From: VAZQ01 sp963725185
Lineage (GTDB): Bacteria; Pseudomonadota; Alphaproteobacteria; Rhizobiales; Xanthobacteraceae
DNA length: 64,000 nucleotides
Direction of reading: 5' to 3'
NCBI GenBank assembly: GCA_963725185.1
Contig: CAVRXO010000001.1
Coordinates: 124,001-188,000 of the forward strand
In this document: piece after piece, positions 1 to 8,938 of the stretch
Layout: each line of letters starts with the position of its first letter
Numbering within the stretch: the stretch's first letter is position 1
Notes under the pieces: generated by a model
The model's database searches: none
Told to the model about the DNA's origin: nothing
Seen by the model: the letters and a program-made list of their open reading frames with translations, nothing else
Made by a program: the position numbers and the translations under genes

Positions 1-43
1 GCTTGGCGAGACCGCGGGCGCTACGGCCCTTGGTGAGGCCAAT

Positions 44-65
44 GGCGCAATAAAGCGATTGCGCC
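44..65. repeat. short palindromic intergenic repeat
   Basis: An 8-base inverted repeat (GGCGCAAT / ATTGCGCC) surrounds a 6-base loop just before tldD. It is followed by CCCTAC, resembling the short palindromic elements scattered between genes in Bradyrhizobium-like genomes. It may be a partial element, since the window starts close by. No function is claimed. Confidence 0.5.
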
Positions 66-137
66 CTACAAGACCTCGCAACCGTGGCGGCGGGCGACTA
101 TCTTGTCGGGCAGCAGCCCCCAACCCAAGGCGCAACC

Positions 138-1559
138 ATGACCTCACCGAGCATCTCGCTTCTCGACCGCGCCGGCCTCGACCGCGACGACGTCCGCCGC
201 CACCTCGCGCGCGGCCTCCAAGGCGCCGACGACGGCGAGCTTTTTCTCGAATATTGCCAGACCGAGATGCTGGGGTTCGACAATGGGCGGCTCAAGCAAG
301 CCACCTATGACACCTCGCAGGGTTTCGGGCTGCGCGCCGTCAAGGACGAGGCCGTGGGCTATGCCCACGCCTCCGACCTGTCCGACGCCGCGCTGGCGCG
401 CGCCGCCGACGCGGTCCGGGCCGTCAAGGGCGGCTATAGCGGCCGCTATGCCGAGCCGCCGGGGCGCACCAATGTTCGCCTCTATGCTGACGACAATCCG
501 CTGGGCGCACCGAGCTTCGAGACCAAGGTGCGGCTCCTGGAGACCATCGATGCCTATGCGCGTGCCAAGGACCCGCGCGTGCGCCAAGTGACGGTCTCCT
601 TCGGCACGTCCTGGCAGGTGGTCGAGATCCTGCGCGCCGACGGCGAAACCTATCGCGACATTCGCCCGCTGGTGCGCGTCAATGTGTCGGTCGTGGCCGG
701 TGACGGCAACCGGCAGGAGTCCGGCAGCTACGGCTACGGCGGACGCGAAGGCTTCGATCGATTCATGGCGACCGAGAGCTGGCAGCATGCGGTCGAGGAG
801 GCCACGCGCCAGGCGCTCGTCAACCTGGAGGCGGTGCCGGCTCCCGCCGGCGAGATGGACGTCGTGCTCGGACCCGGCTGGCCGGGGGTGATGCTGCACG
901 AGGCCGTCGGTCACGGCCTCGAAGGCGATTTCAACCGCAAGCAGACTTCCGCCTTCGCCGGGCTCATGGGCCAGATGGTCGCCGCCAAGGGCGTGACGGT
1001 CGTCGACGACGGCACCCTCGCCCAGCGGCGCGGCTCGCTCTCGATCGATGATGAAGGCACCCCGACCAACCGCACCGTGCTGATCGAGGACGGCGTCCTG
1101 GTCGGCTACATGCAGGATCGCCAGAACGCGCGCCTGATGGGCATGAAGCCGACCGGCAATGGCCGGCGCCAAAGCCACGCCCATGTGCCCATGCCGCGCA
1201 TGACCAACACCTACATGCTGGCAGCCGACCGCGAGCCGGCCGAGATCATTGCCTCGGTCAAGAACGGCATCTATGCGGTCAATTTCGGCGGCGGACAGGT
1301 CGACATCACCTCGGGCAAATACGTGTTCCAGGTCACCGAGGCCTACCGCATCGAGGGCGGCAAGCTCGGGGCACCGCTCAAGGGCGCCATGCTGATCGGC
1401 AACGGTCCGACCGATCTCAACCGCATCAGCATGGTGGGCAACGATCTCAAGCTCGACACCGGCATCGGCACCTGCGGGAAGAACGGCCAGGGCGTGCCGG
1501 TCGGAGTGGGCCAGCCGACGCTGCGCCTCGATCGCATCACGGTCGGTGGCACCGGCTGA
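138..1559 (+). CDS. tldD: TldD metalloprotease (TldD/PmbA family)
   Basis: TldD works with PmbA/TldE as a zinc protease acting on modified peptides and unfolded protein in the cytoplasm. The metal-binding motif HEAVGH sits at about residues 254-259, within LHEAVGHGLEGDF, and the C-terminal half carries the family's glycine-rich segments (NFGGGQVDITSGKYVF, GNGPTDLNRI). The product is about 473 residues, the normal length. The ATG at 138 is chosen over an upstream in-frame codon at 84 because the protein MTSPSISLLDRAGL begins where family members begin. No pmbA partner is present, which is usual because the two genes are often unlinked. Family assignment is secure; the substrate is unknown. Confidence 0.95.
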   Translation: MTSPSISLLDRAGLDRDDVRRHLARGLQGADDGELFLEYCQTEMLGFDNGRLKQATYDTSQGFGLRAVKDEAVGYAHASDLSDAALARAADAVRAVKGGYSGRYAEPPGRTNVRLYADDNPLGAPSFETKVRLLETIDAYARAKDPRVRQVTVSFGTSWQVVEILRADGETYRDIRPLVRVNVSVVAGDGNRQESGSYGYGGREGFDRFMATESWQHAVEEATRQALVNLEAVPAPAGEMDVVLGPGWPGVMLHEAVGHGLEGDFNRKQTSAFAGLMGQMVAAKGVTVVDDGTLAQRRGSLSIDDEGTPTNRTVLIEDGVLVGYMQDRQNARLMGMKPTGNGRRQSHAHVPMPRMTNTYMLAADREPAEIIASVKNGIYAVNFGGGQVDITSGKYVFQVTEAYRIEGGKLGAPLKGAMLIGNGPTDLNRISMVGNDLKLDTGIGTCGKNGQGVPVGVGQPTLRLDRITVGGTG

Positions 1560-1585
1560 CAGGCCAAGGCGAGGATCCCTCGCTT

Positions 1586-1605
1586 GTCCCGGCCTTAGCC
1601 GGGAC
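1586..1605. terminator. perfect hairpin after tldD
   Basis: GTCCCGGC and GCCGGGAC form a perfect 8-bp stem around a CTTA loop, 27 bases after the tldD stop. There is no clear T-run, so it may be a REP-like palindrome rather than a true intrinsic terminator. Confidence 0.45.
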
Positions 1606-1720
1606 CGTTCCACGCTCCGAGGTTGAAACGGTCCCGGCGCAAGGTCGTGCCGGTGCCTCTGCGGCTTGCCCCCAACCGCTCTGCGCATTATAAATGCGCA
1701 GAGAACCCAGGGGTGATCTC

Positions 1721-1960
1721 ATGTTGAGCAACCGCCCGACTAAGAAGCGCGCCGTCAATCTGTTCGTGGATGTCGAGCTGCTCGACGAAGCCCGGCGCTT
1801 GCGCATCAATATTTCGGAGACCCTCGAGTCCCGTCTGCGCATGATCGTACGCGCAGAGCAGGAAAGGCACTGGCTGGATGCGAACAAGCCGGCCATCGAG
1901 GCCTATAATCAGCGCGTGGCCCGCGACGGTTTGCTCTCTGACGAAGCCGGCCTGCTGTGA
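1721..1960 (+). CDS. ccdA: CcdA-type antitoxin
   Basis: A 79-residue antitoxin that should bind and neutralise the following CcdB and autorepress the operon. The N-terminus has the ribbon-helix-helix strand typical of CcdA (KKRAVNLFVDVELLDEARRL), followed by the acidic, flexible toxin-binding tail ending LLSDEAGLL. The ATG at 1721 is preferred to the in-frame ATG at 1694 because the RHH strand then starts at the usual distance. Its TGA overlaps the GTG of ccdB, implying translational coupling. Chromosomal CcdAB copies are common in alphaproteobacteria. Confidence 0.88.
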   Translation: MLSNRPTKKRAVNLFVDVELLDEARRLRINISETLESRLRMIVRAEQERHWLDANKPAIEAYNQRVARDGLLSDEAGLL

Positions 1961-2277
1961 ACCCGCTGAAGCAGTTCGACATCGTGGCAAATCCGTTCCC
2001 GCGGAGCCGGGAGCGACAACCGTTCCTGGTGGCCCTGCAGAGCGATCTGGTGCGCAGCCTCGATACGGTCGTGGTTGCCCCGCTCGAGCCGGCCGCGTCG
2101 GGAACCTTCGCCGACCGCCTCAATCCGCGCGTCGATGTGGATGGTCAGCCCTTCGTGCTGGTCGCCCAGGAGCTGGTGACCGTGCGCAAGAGCGTGCTCG
2201 GCGCCCCCCGTGGCTCCATCACGGGTGCGCGCGACGCCGTCATCGCCGCGCTCGACCTGCTGTTCACCGGATTTTGA
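1957..2277 (+). CDS. ccdB: CcdB-type toxin (DNA gyrase inhibitor family)
   Basis: A 106-residue CcdB homologue. In the plasmid F system CcdB poisons DNA gyrase. Family features are the early QFDIVANPFPRSRE strand, the LVVAP-like core (VVVAPLEPA) and the QELVTVRKSVLG strand. It starts at a GTG overlapping the ccdA stop in a GTGA arrangement. The C-terminus reads LDLLFTGF. The F-plasmid toxin ends in a Trp-Gly-Ile needed for gyrase poisoning, and here Thr-Gly-Phe takes that position, so potency against gyrase may be weak or altered. That consequence is inferred. Confidence 0.88.
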   Translation: MNPLKQFDIVANPFPRSRERQPFLVALQSDLVRSLDTVVVAPLEPAASGTFADRLNPRVDVDGQPFVLVAQELVTVRKSVLGAPRGSITGARDAVIAALDLLFTGF

Positions 2278-2296
2278 AAATTGCCGATCGCTGCAG

Positions 2297-2830
2297 CTAT
2301 CTCACCACGCCGGAGATACAGCAGGGACGGTGTTGCGGGCTGGTCACGCGTTCCTTGAGAAAGCATGAGGCGGAGGGGCTGAAATAGCCGGGCCGGGCAT
2401 AGGTCCAGGCCCGGCATTGGGTCTCGCCGGTGCAGGCGGTCGCGCAGCTCTTGCCGGTGGGGTCGGGAGGAAGCTCGAAGCTGCGGTAGTCGCCGCCGAT
2501 GCGATCGATCCCGAACTCGACCGGTTCGCTGTGCGGCTCGATGACGCTGGCGCCGCGCACGCCGGAAACGCAGCAGGTCGCGGCCACGCGCGGCGGGACC
2601 CGCGATTTGAGCCAGCAGGTCGCGACCGCATTTTCGGTCGCCGGATACGAAAAGGCCCAGGCGCGGCAGCGCTGATCGCGCTCGCAGCGCGCCGCGCACT
2701 GGGCCGGATCGCCGGAGCGCTGCGGGAAGCTCGCATAGTCGCCGCCGAGGCGGTCGAAGCCGACCTGCGCGTGTGCCTGGCTGAGCGCGGCGAGCACGAT
2801 CAGCAGGCCGCCTATCATCCCCAGTCGCAT
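2297..2830 (-). CDS. secreted protein with two PAN/Apple-type domains
   Basis: About 177 residues. A signal peptide (residues 1-20, ending SQAHA-QVGF) is followed by two tandem copies of a Cys-rich PAN/Apple-like module. Each copy opens with the same phrase (FDRLGGDYASF, then IDRIGGDYRSF) and continues with CAARCERDQRCRAWAF in the first and CATACTGETQCRAWTY in the second, so six or more cysteines per module can form disulfides. PAN domains bind proteins or carbohydrates, so an extracytoplasmic binding role is likely but its ligand is unknown. The start at 2830 is chosen for the signal peptide and a GGGAAGG ribosome site. Longer upstream starts exist but add no recognisable sequence. Confidence 0.8.
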   Translation of the reverse strand: MRLGMIGGLLIVLAALSQAHAQVGFDRLGGDYASFPQRSGDPAQCAARCERDQRCRAWAFSYPATENAVATCWLKSRVPPRVAATCCVSGVRGASVIEPHSEPVEFGIDRIGGDYRSFELPPDPTGKSCATACTGETQCRAWTYARPGYFSPSASCFLKERVTSPQHRPCCISGVVR

Positions 2831-2973
2831 GTCGTAAGCCTTCCCGAGCGCCGCTCCCGCAGCCATCCATGTTAGATAACCAAGCGGCCGGAGGCGAGTG
2901 CCCCGGCGCGCAATGGCGCCGGTAATTTCACTCTCGTGCCTGCGCGCTTGCAAACGCCAACACGGATGCCACC

Positions 2974-4818
2974 ATGGACCATTCTGAGGATGTCTTCGGC
3001 TTCTTCACGCTGGCAGTGGTCCTGCTGGCGGCCGCGGTCGCCAGCGTCCCGATCGCGCGGCGGATCGGGCTTTCAGCCATTGTCGCCTATGTGATCGCGG
3101 GCATCATCATCGGGCCCGATGGACTCGGCGTGTTTCGCACGCCCGACAGCATCCTGAGCGTGGCCGAGCTCGGGATCGTGATGCTGCTGTTTCTCATCGG
3201 CCTCGAGCTCGAGCTCGGCAAGCTCCTGGCCATGCGGCGGGCGATCTTTGGTCTGGGCACCGCGCAACTGGCCCTGACCGCGGCCACGATCGCAGCCCTC
3301 GCCTATGCAACCGGCTTGCTCGGCTGGCGCGGTGCCCTGGTCGCGGGACTGGCGCTGGCGCTGTCGGCCACCGCCATCGCGCTCCAGATCCTGGAAGAGC
3401 GCGGCCAACGGCAGCAGGTTTACGGCCAACGCGCGTTTGCGATCCTGCTGTTCCAGGACATGGCGGTCGTGCCCCTGCTCGCATTGCTGCCGCTGCTGGG
3501 CGACGTCGGAGCAAGCTCGCTGGGCGGTCCGACGGCCGCGCTGCGCTCGGTGGCGATGATCGCCGGCGCCATTGCGCTGGTGGTCGCGGCCGGGCGCTAT
3601 CTGCTCAACCCGGCGTTCCGGCTGCTCGCCTTGACCGGGGCGCGCGAGGTGATGACGGCCGCCGCTCTCCTGGTCGTGCTCGGGGCCGGGCTGATCATGC
3701 AGGCGGCCGGCATGTCGATGGCGCTGGGCGCCTTCCTGGCCGGCGTTCTGCTGGCCGAATCGAACTATCGGCACGAGCTCGAAGCCGATATCGAGCCGTT
3801 CCGCGGCCTGCTGCTCGCCCTGTTCTTCATGGGGATCGGCATGACCATCGACATGAACGTCGTACGCCACAATCTCTTCCTGATACTCGGCGCCGCCGTC
3901 GTCCTCACGGTCCTCAAGGCCGCGATCGTCTTCCTCTTGTTCCGCGCCACCTGCAGCCGCGACGATGCGCTGCGCGCCGGCTCGGTGCTCACCGGCGCCG
4001 GCGAGTTCGCCTTCGTATTGCTGCCGCTCGGCGCATCGCTCATGATTTTCGATGCCGGGCAGGTGAGCGTTCTCACCGCGGTGGCGGCGACCACCATGAT
4101 GCTCGGACCGCCGGTGGCCGCCCTCGCGGACCTCGTGGTCCGGCGCTGGTCGAGGCGCAACCAGCGTGAGCCTGACGATTTCATTGACGCCCACGGCTCG
4201 GTGCTGGTGATCGGTTTCGGCCGCTTCGGCCAGATCGTCTCGCAATGCCTGTTGGCCGAGGGTATCGACGTCACCACCATCGACAAGGACCCGGACATGA
4301 TCCGGGACGCCGGCGGTTTCGGCTTCAAGGTCTACTACGGGGACGGCACCCGGCTCGACGTGCTGCGCGCCGCCGGCGCCACCAATGTCAGGCTGATCGC
4401 GGTCTGCGTCGACGACCGCGAGGCCGCCAGCCGGGTGGTCGATCTGGTGCACGCGGAATTCCCCGGGGTGAAGCTCTATGTGCGCTCGTTTGATCGCCGG
4501 CATACGCTGCAGCTCATCGCCAAGGACGTCGATTTCAGCGTGCGCGAAACCTTCGAATCGGCGCTGGTGTTCGGCCGCAAGGCGCTCGAAGCGCTCGACC
4601 TCGATCCCGAGCGCGCCGGCGCGGTGATCGAGTTCGTGCGCAGCCGCGATCAGGAACGCTTCGCCCTGCAGCAAGCGGAGGGCGTGGCGGCGGGCAGAGA
4701 TTTGTTGCACGCCCGCATGGTGCAGGAACCGTTGAGCGAACCCGAGCACGAAGCCACGCCGCTCAATCCGGAGGCGGAGGCGATCATCGAAAGCGATGCC
4801 GAGCACGCCAGCGAATAG
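2974..4818 (+). CDS. CPA2 monovalent cation:proton antiporter, KefB/KefC-like
   Basis: A 614-residue inner-membrane antiporter. The first ~385 residues contain about twelve hydrophobic segments of the Na+/H+ exchanger fold, with the family phrases AYVIAGIIIGPDGLG and ALSATAIALQILEERG. The C-terminal part is an RCK/TrkA-N domain with the Rossmann motif VLVIGFGRFGQIVSQ and a following acidic TIDKDPD. The length and order fit Kef-type potassium efflux systems, which in enterobacteria are closed by glutathione and opened by glutathione adducts. Its convergent neighbour makes gamma-glutamylcysteine, the glutathione precursor, which fits that model. The transported ion and gating ligand are not visible from sequence. 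Confidence 0.88.
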   Translation: MDHSEDVFGFFTLAVVLLAAAVASVPIARRIGLSAIVAYVIAGIIIGPDGLGVFRTPDSILSVAELGIVMLLFLIGLELELGKLLAMRRAIFGLGTAQLALTAATIAALAYATGLLGWRGALVAGLALALSATAIALQILEERGQRQQVYGQRAFAILLFQDMAVVPLLALLPLLGDVGASSLGGPTAALRSVAMIAGAIALVVAAGRYLLNPAFRLLALTGAREVMTAAALLVVLGAGLIMQAAGMSMALGAFLAGVLLAESNYRHELEADIEPFRGLLLALFFMGIGMTIDMNVVRHNLFLILGAAVVLTVLKAAIVFLLFRATCSRDDALRAGSVLTGAGEFAFVLLPLGASLMIFDAGQVSVLTAVAATTMMLGPPVAALADLVVRRWSRRNQREPDDFIDAHGSVLVIGFGRFGQIVSQCLLAEGIDVTTIDKDPDMIRDAGGFGFKVYYGDGTRLDVLRAAGATNVRLIAVCVDDREAASRVVDLVHAEFPGVKLYVRSFDRRHTLQLIAKDVDFSVRETFESALVFGRKALEALDLDPERAGAVIEFVRSRDQERFALQQAEGVAAGRDLLHARMVQEPLSEPEHEATPLNPEAEAIIESDAEHASE

Positions 4819-4828
4819 AATTCTTTGC

Positions 4829-4895
4829 GTTTGTCGCATTTTCGGGTGGAAAACCGGTTTCCACCCCCGCTTTCGCGAGGGCATGCTTTTCCTGA
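4829..4895. repeat. intergenic degenerate repeat (AACCGGTTTCC type)
   Basis: The gap between the antiporter and gshA holds an AACCGGTTTCC palindrome core with a CGCATTTTC flank before it and an ATGCTTTTCCTG flank after it. A related degenerate copy lies at 12274-12313. The two share too few bases for certainty. Confidence 0.35.
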
Positions 4896-4900
4896 AAAGC

Positions 4901-6271
4901 TCAGTAAGCGTATTCGGCGAAGATCGGGTCGACCGAGCGGCCCCACGGGCCGTGATACTTCTCCAAGAGCTCTTCGGCCGGCGTCATCCCGCGGGCGACG
5001 AATTCCTGCAGCGGACGCAGGTAGCGGCTCTCGTCACGGCCATTGGGGTCGAGCCGGGCGCGCCGTCGCAGCCCTTGCTCGGAGATGGCGAGCGTCGCCT
5101 TCGCGAGCTGCAGGATGCTGCGTCCCTGGATCACCGGCTTGAAGCCGAGCCTGGGAACCTCGTCGCGCAGCTTCTGGCGCTCCTGCGCGCTCCAATCCTT
5201 GACCAGGTCCCAGGCCGCCGCGAGCGAGTCGTCATCGTACAACAATCCCACCCAATAGGCGGGCAGCGCCGGCAACCAGCGCCACGGGCCGCTGTCGGAG
5301 CCGCGCATCTCGAGATAGCGCTTGAGCCGCACCTCCGGAAAGATCGTCGAGATATGGTTGGCCCAATCCGAGATGGTGGCGCGCTCGCCGGGCAGGCCGG
5401 CAAGCTTGCCGGCCATCAGATCGCGGAACGACTGGCCGGCGACGTCGATATAACGGTCGCCGCGCTTGATGAAATACATCGGCACATCGAGCGCGTAGTC
5501 GACCCAGCGCTCGAAGCCCATTCCGGGCTCGAACGCCCATGGCAGCATGCCCGACCGATCCGGATCGGTGTCGCGCCAGATCTCGGAGCGAAACGACAGA
5601 AAGCCGTTGGGCTTGCCCTCGGTGAACGGCGAATTGGCGAACAGCGCGGTGGCGACCGGCTGCAGCGCGAGCGACACGCGCAGCTTGCGCACCATGTCGG
5701 CTTCCGAGGAGAAGTCGAGATTGGTCTGCACCGTGCAGGTTCGATACATCATGTCGAGGCCAAGCTTGCCGACCTTCGGCATGTAGGCGGTCATGATCCG
5801 GTAGCGCCCCTTGGGCATCATCGGCATCTGGGCCCGGCTCCAGCTCGGCGTCATCCCGATGCCGAGAAAGCCGATGCCGAGCGGACGCGCGACCTCCTTC
5901 ACCTGCGCGAGGTGCGCCATCAGCTCGGCCGCGGTCTGATGCACGGTCTCGACCGGGGCGCCCGAGAGCTCGAATTGACCGCCCGGCTCGAGCGAGATCG
6001 CGCCACCGCCGGTCACGTCCAACAGGCCGATGATGTTGCCGTCCTCGATGATCGGCTCCCAGCCGAGCAGGTGCTGCATGCCCTCGAGCAGCGCGCGGAT
6101 ACTGCGGGCGCCCTCATAGGGCACCGGATTGCGCCCCTCGATCGTGAAGGCGAATTTCTCATGCTCGGTGCCGAGGCGGAATTGCGACTTCGGCTTGATA
6201 CCGGCTGCGAACCACGCGACGAGCTCGTCGCGCGTCTCGATCGGCGTCATGTCGACTTGGTCACGAGCCAT
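4901..6271 (-). CDS. gshA: glutamate-cysteine ligase, plant/alphaproteobacterial type
   Basis: Catalyses ATP-dependent ligation of glutamate and cysteine, the first and limiting step of glutathione synthesis. The roughly 456-residue protein carries the GCS2-type landmarks: RLGTEHEKFAF near the N-terminus, GGGAISLEPGGQFELSG, the MMYRTCTVQTNLDFSSEADM segment, and a C-terminal YLEMRGSD block. It belongs with the alphaproteobacterial and plant enzymes, not the E. coli type. ATG 6271 (MARDQVDM) is taken as start; an ATG at 6250 (MTPIETRDEL) is an equally plausible alternative, and neither has a strong ribosome site. It is convergent with the Kef-like antiporter. No gshB is in the window. Confidence 0.93.
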   Translation of the reverse strand: MARDQVDMTPIETRDELVAWFAAGIKPKSQFRLGTEHEKFAFTIEGRNPVPYEGARSIRALLEGMQHLLGWEPIIEDGNIIGLLDVTGGGAISLEPGGQFELSGAPVETVHQTAAELMAHLAQVKEVARPLGIGFLGIGMTPSWSRAQMPMMPKGRYRIMTAYMPKVGKLGLDMMYRTCTVQTNLDFSSEADMVRKLRVSLALQPVATALFANSPFTEGKPNGFLSFRSEIWRDTDPDRSGMLPWAFEPGMGFERWVDYALDVPMYFIKRGDRYIDVAGQSFRDLMAGKLAGLPGERATISDWANHISTIFPEVRLKRYLEMRGSDSGPWRWLPALPAYWVGLLYDDDSLAAAWDLVKDWSAQERQKLRDEVPRLGFKPVIQGRSILQLAKATLAISEQGLRRRARLDPNGRDESRYLRPLQEFVARGMTPAEELLEKYHGPWGRSVDPIFAEYAY

Positions 6272-6357
6272 GCGGGGGGAACCGGCGAATTGGGCCGCGA
6301 CCATATACGCAGCGTAGCCGCGAGGGCAATGACATAAGCCGCGAGCGGGCTTGGATA

Positions 6358-6822
6358 TCAGGGCGCATACGGCGCGCCGGATTTATGGGTATAGGTCACG
6401 CCGTTCTCATCCTTGCGAGCGCGCAGATCGATGTCCGGATAGTCGACCTCATCGCGCGCCGAGCGGGTGCCGATCTCGAGATAGACCGCGTCCGCTCCCG
6501 AGCGATTGACCAGACAATGGCCGTTGGCGACGCCGGCCTTGAATGCCGCCGCCGCGCCGGCGGTGAGAACCGTTTCGCCGTCGTTTTCGCACAAGACGAG
6601 CGTGCCTTCGACGACAAAGACGAACTCATCCTCGATGGCATGCCAATGGCGCTGGGCCGACTGCGCGCCCGGCTTCAACCGGGTCAGGTTGACGCCGAAC
6701 TGATCGAGGCCGGCCACGTTGCCAAGCCGTTGGCGCAAGCGTCCGGCCACGACCGATCGATACGGTTCCGGATAGCCGGAGGACGCTTCCGTTTTCACGC
6801 TCGCGATATCGATCTTCGGCAT
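6358..6822 (-). CDS. cupin-domain protein
   Basis: A 154-residue single-domain cupin. Residues 45-110 hold the two conserved motifs: LKPGAQSAQRHWHAIEDEFVFVVEG (metal-binding HxH and Glu) and a second block ending FKAGVANGHCLVNRS, where a His sits in the expected metal position. Small cupins of this type include sugar isomerases, dioxygenases and ligand-binding proteins, and nothing here selects among them. It lies 86 bases from gshA on the same strand. That is enough for a shared transcript, but no functional tie is evident. Confidence 0.8.
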   Translation of the reverse strand: MPKIDIASVKTEASSGYPEPYRSVVAGRLRQRLGNVAGLDQFGVNLTRLKPGAQSAQRHWHAIEDEFVFVVEGTLVLCENDGETVLTAGAAAAFKAGVANGHCLVNRSGADAVYLEIGTRSARDEVDYPDIDLRARKDENGVTYTHKSGAPYAP

Positions 6823-6933
6823 TCTGGGCTCTCTCCAAATGATTGACCTCTGCGGCTCGCCGGCGCGGCGAGCGATGACGCTGCGCGGATCCGCTCGTGG
6901 TTTCCGCGCTGGACTTGCTTCGCCGAAGAGCGG

Positions 6934-8724
6934 TCAGAACGCCTCGGCCGGCAATTCCATCACGTTCGCGGCGCCGAGCCGGATGCGGGCCAGATGCACC
7001 GCGGTCTCCGGCAGCATCCGTTCAACGAAGAAGCGGCCAAGCGCAAGCTTGCCACCCATGCCCGCGGCCGCATCGTCCACCGCGAGCCGCGCCCGCGCCG
7101 CCTCGACAATTCGGCACCACATGTAGCCGAGCGCCACGAGGCCCATCAGGTGCATATAGTCGGTGGCCCCGGCCGCGGCATTGTCGGGCGTCGCCGGCGC
7201 ATTGCGCATCAGCCACATCGTCGCCTCCTGCAAATGGTCGAGCGCAGTCGCCAACGGGTCCACGAAGGGCTTCATCGCCGCATCGCCGTGTTGCTTGATA
7301 TAGTCCTGCAGCTCGCCGAAAAAAGCCTGCAGGGCGCGGCCATTGTCCTGGGCGAGCTTGCGGCCCACCAGATCGAGCGCCTGGATGCCGTTGGCGCCCT
7401 CGTAGAGCATCGCGATGCGCGCGTCGCGCACGAATTGCTCCATTCCGTGCTCGGCGATGTAGCCGTGCCCGCCGTAGATCTGCTGCGCCAGCACGGTATT
7501 GGCAAAACCGCGATCGGTCAGCACGCCTTTGATCACCGGGGTGAGGAGCGCCATGTGATCCTCGGCCGCCTGCCGTGACGCCGGTTCGGGCGCACGATGC
7601 GCCACGTCGCCTTGCAGCGCCGTCCACATCACCAATGCGCGGGCGGCCTCGTTGAAGGCCCGCATCGTCATCAGCATCCGGCGCACGTCGGGATGAACTA
7701 TCAGAGGGTCGGCGGGCTGATCAGGAAACTTGGCGCCGGTGAGCGCGCGTCCCTGCAGACGCTCCTTGGCGTAAGCCGCGGCATTCTGGTAGGCGACCTC
7801 CGAGAGCGCCAGGCCCTGTACCCCGACGCCGAGCCGCGCCTCGTTCATCATCGTGAACATGGCATTGATGCCGCAATTCTCCGCGCCCATCAGCCAGCCG
7901 GTGGCGCCGTCGTAGTTCATCACGCAGGTGGCGTTGCCATGGATGCCCATCTTGGTCTCGAGCGCGCCGCAGGACACGGCGTTTCTGGCGCCGAGCGCGC
8001 CGTCCGCATCGGGCAGCATCTTGGGCACGATGAACAACGAGATGCCCCTGATGCCGGCGGGCGCGCCCTCGATGCGGGCGAGCACGAGATGCACGATGTT
8101 TTCCGCCAGATCGTGCTCACCGGCGGAGATGAAGATCTTGGTGCCGGTGATGCGGTAGCTTCCGTCCGCCTGCTTGACCGCCTTGGTGCGCAGGAGCCCG
8201 AGATCGGTGCCGCAATGCGCCTCCGTCAGGTTCATGGTCCCGGTCCAGCGGCCCTCGATCATCCTTGGCAGGTAGCGCGCCTTCTGCTCGGGCGTGCCGT
8301 GGATCAGGACCGCAGCAAGGGCACCCTGGGTGAGTCCCGGATACATGGCGAAGGCCATGTTCGCCGCGTTCATGAATTCATTGATGACCGCGGTGAGCGT
8401 GCCGGGCAGGCCCTGCCCGCCGTATTCGGACGGCGCCGAAATGCCCATCCAACCCCCATCGGCATATCGCCGGTAGGCCTCCTTGAATCCCTTCGGGGTG
8501 GTCACGCCGCCATCGTCATGGCGCAAGCAGCCGGCCTCATCGCCGCTGCGGTTGAGCGGCTGCACCACCTGCTCGCAGAGCTTGGCGGCTTCGCCCAGGA
8601 CCGCAAGAATGAGATCGGGCGTGGCCTCGGCGAAGCCCGGCAGATTGGCAAAGCGCGTGACAGAGAACACATCGGTCAAAAGGAACATCGCTTCGTCGAC
8701 GGGAGCCCGGTAGATCGGCACCAT
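6934..8724 (-). CDS. acyl-CoA dehydrogenase, long form (DmdC-like)
   Basis: An FAD enzyme that oxidises acyl-CoA to enoyl-CoA. The ~596-residue length, with an extra C-terminal domain after the usual catalytic core, matches the long subfamily that includes the methylthiopropanoyl-CoA dehydrogenase DmdC. Landmarks are MNLTEAHCGTDLGLLRT (FAD/substrate region), GTKIFISAGEHDL, and MLYEGANGIQALDLVGRKL, whose Glu is the expected catalytic base. The ATG at 8724 follows an AGGGAGGTG ribosome site; a GTG immediately upstream is less likely. The true acyl substrate cannot be read from sequence, and DMSP metabolism should not be assumed. Confidence 0.9.
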   Translation of the reverse strand: MVPIYRAPVDEAMFLLTDVFSVTRFANLPGFAEATPDLILAVLGEAAKLCEQVVQPLNRSGDEAGCLRHDDGGVTTPKGFKEAYRRYADGGWMGISAPSEYGGQGLPGTLTAVINEFMNAANMAFAMYPGLTQGALAAVLIHGTPEQKARYLPRMIEGRWTGTMNLTEAHCGTDLGLLRTKAVKQADGSYRITGTKIFISAGEHDLAENIVHLVLARIEGAPAGIRGISLFIVPKMLPDADGALGARNAVSCGALETKMGIHGNATCVMNYDGATGWLMGAENCGINAMFTMMNEARLGVGVQGLALSEVAYQNAAAYAKERLQGRALTGAKFPDQPADPLIVHPDVRRMLMTMRAFNEAARALVMWTALQGDVAHRAPEPASRQAAEDHMALLTPVIKGVLTDRGFANTVLAQQIYGGHGYIAEHGMEQFVRDARIAMLYEGANGIQALDLVGRKLAQDNGRALQAFFGELQDYIKQHGDAAMKPFVDPLATALDHLQEATMWLMRNAPATPDNAAAGATDYMHLMGLVALGYMWCRIVEAARARLAVDDAAAGMGGKLALGRFFVERMLPETAVHLARIRLGAANVMELPAEAF

Positions 8725-8938
8725 CACCTCCCTGGTTCGGATCCGGGAAAAGCGACCCGGCCGAAATATCGCATAGCCGCCGCCCGCGCACGAAAAATTA
8801 ACCGTCCATTTACCCTAACCCGCAAAAACTGAAGTCGAGCATATAGGGCTGCGCGCGCCGTCCCCAATTGTCAGCGAGCATCGGTTCACAATGGGCCGTC
8901 CGGCCTCCGATCCTCCCTGTTGAACCGTGGATGCGGGC

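Noticed and set aside
3073..4884. A 603-codon antisense frame over the Kef-like antiporter, and similar long frames over the RND permease (37606-40176) and the glycoside hydrolase gene (57458-59575)
   Set aside because: All are opposite strands of well-supported genes, with low-complexity Arg/Ala/Asp/His-rich translations typical of GC-driven shadow frames.
6934..8724. Acyl-CoA dehydrogenase as proof of DMSP degradation
   Set aside because: The long form includes many enzymes besides DmdC, and no dmdA, dmdB or dmdD gene is present.
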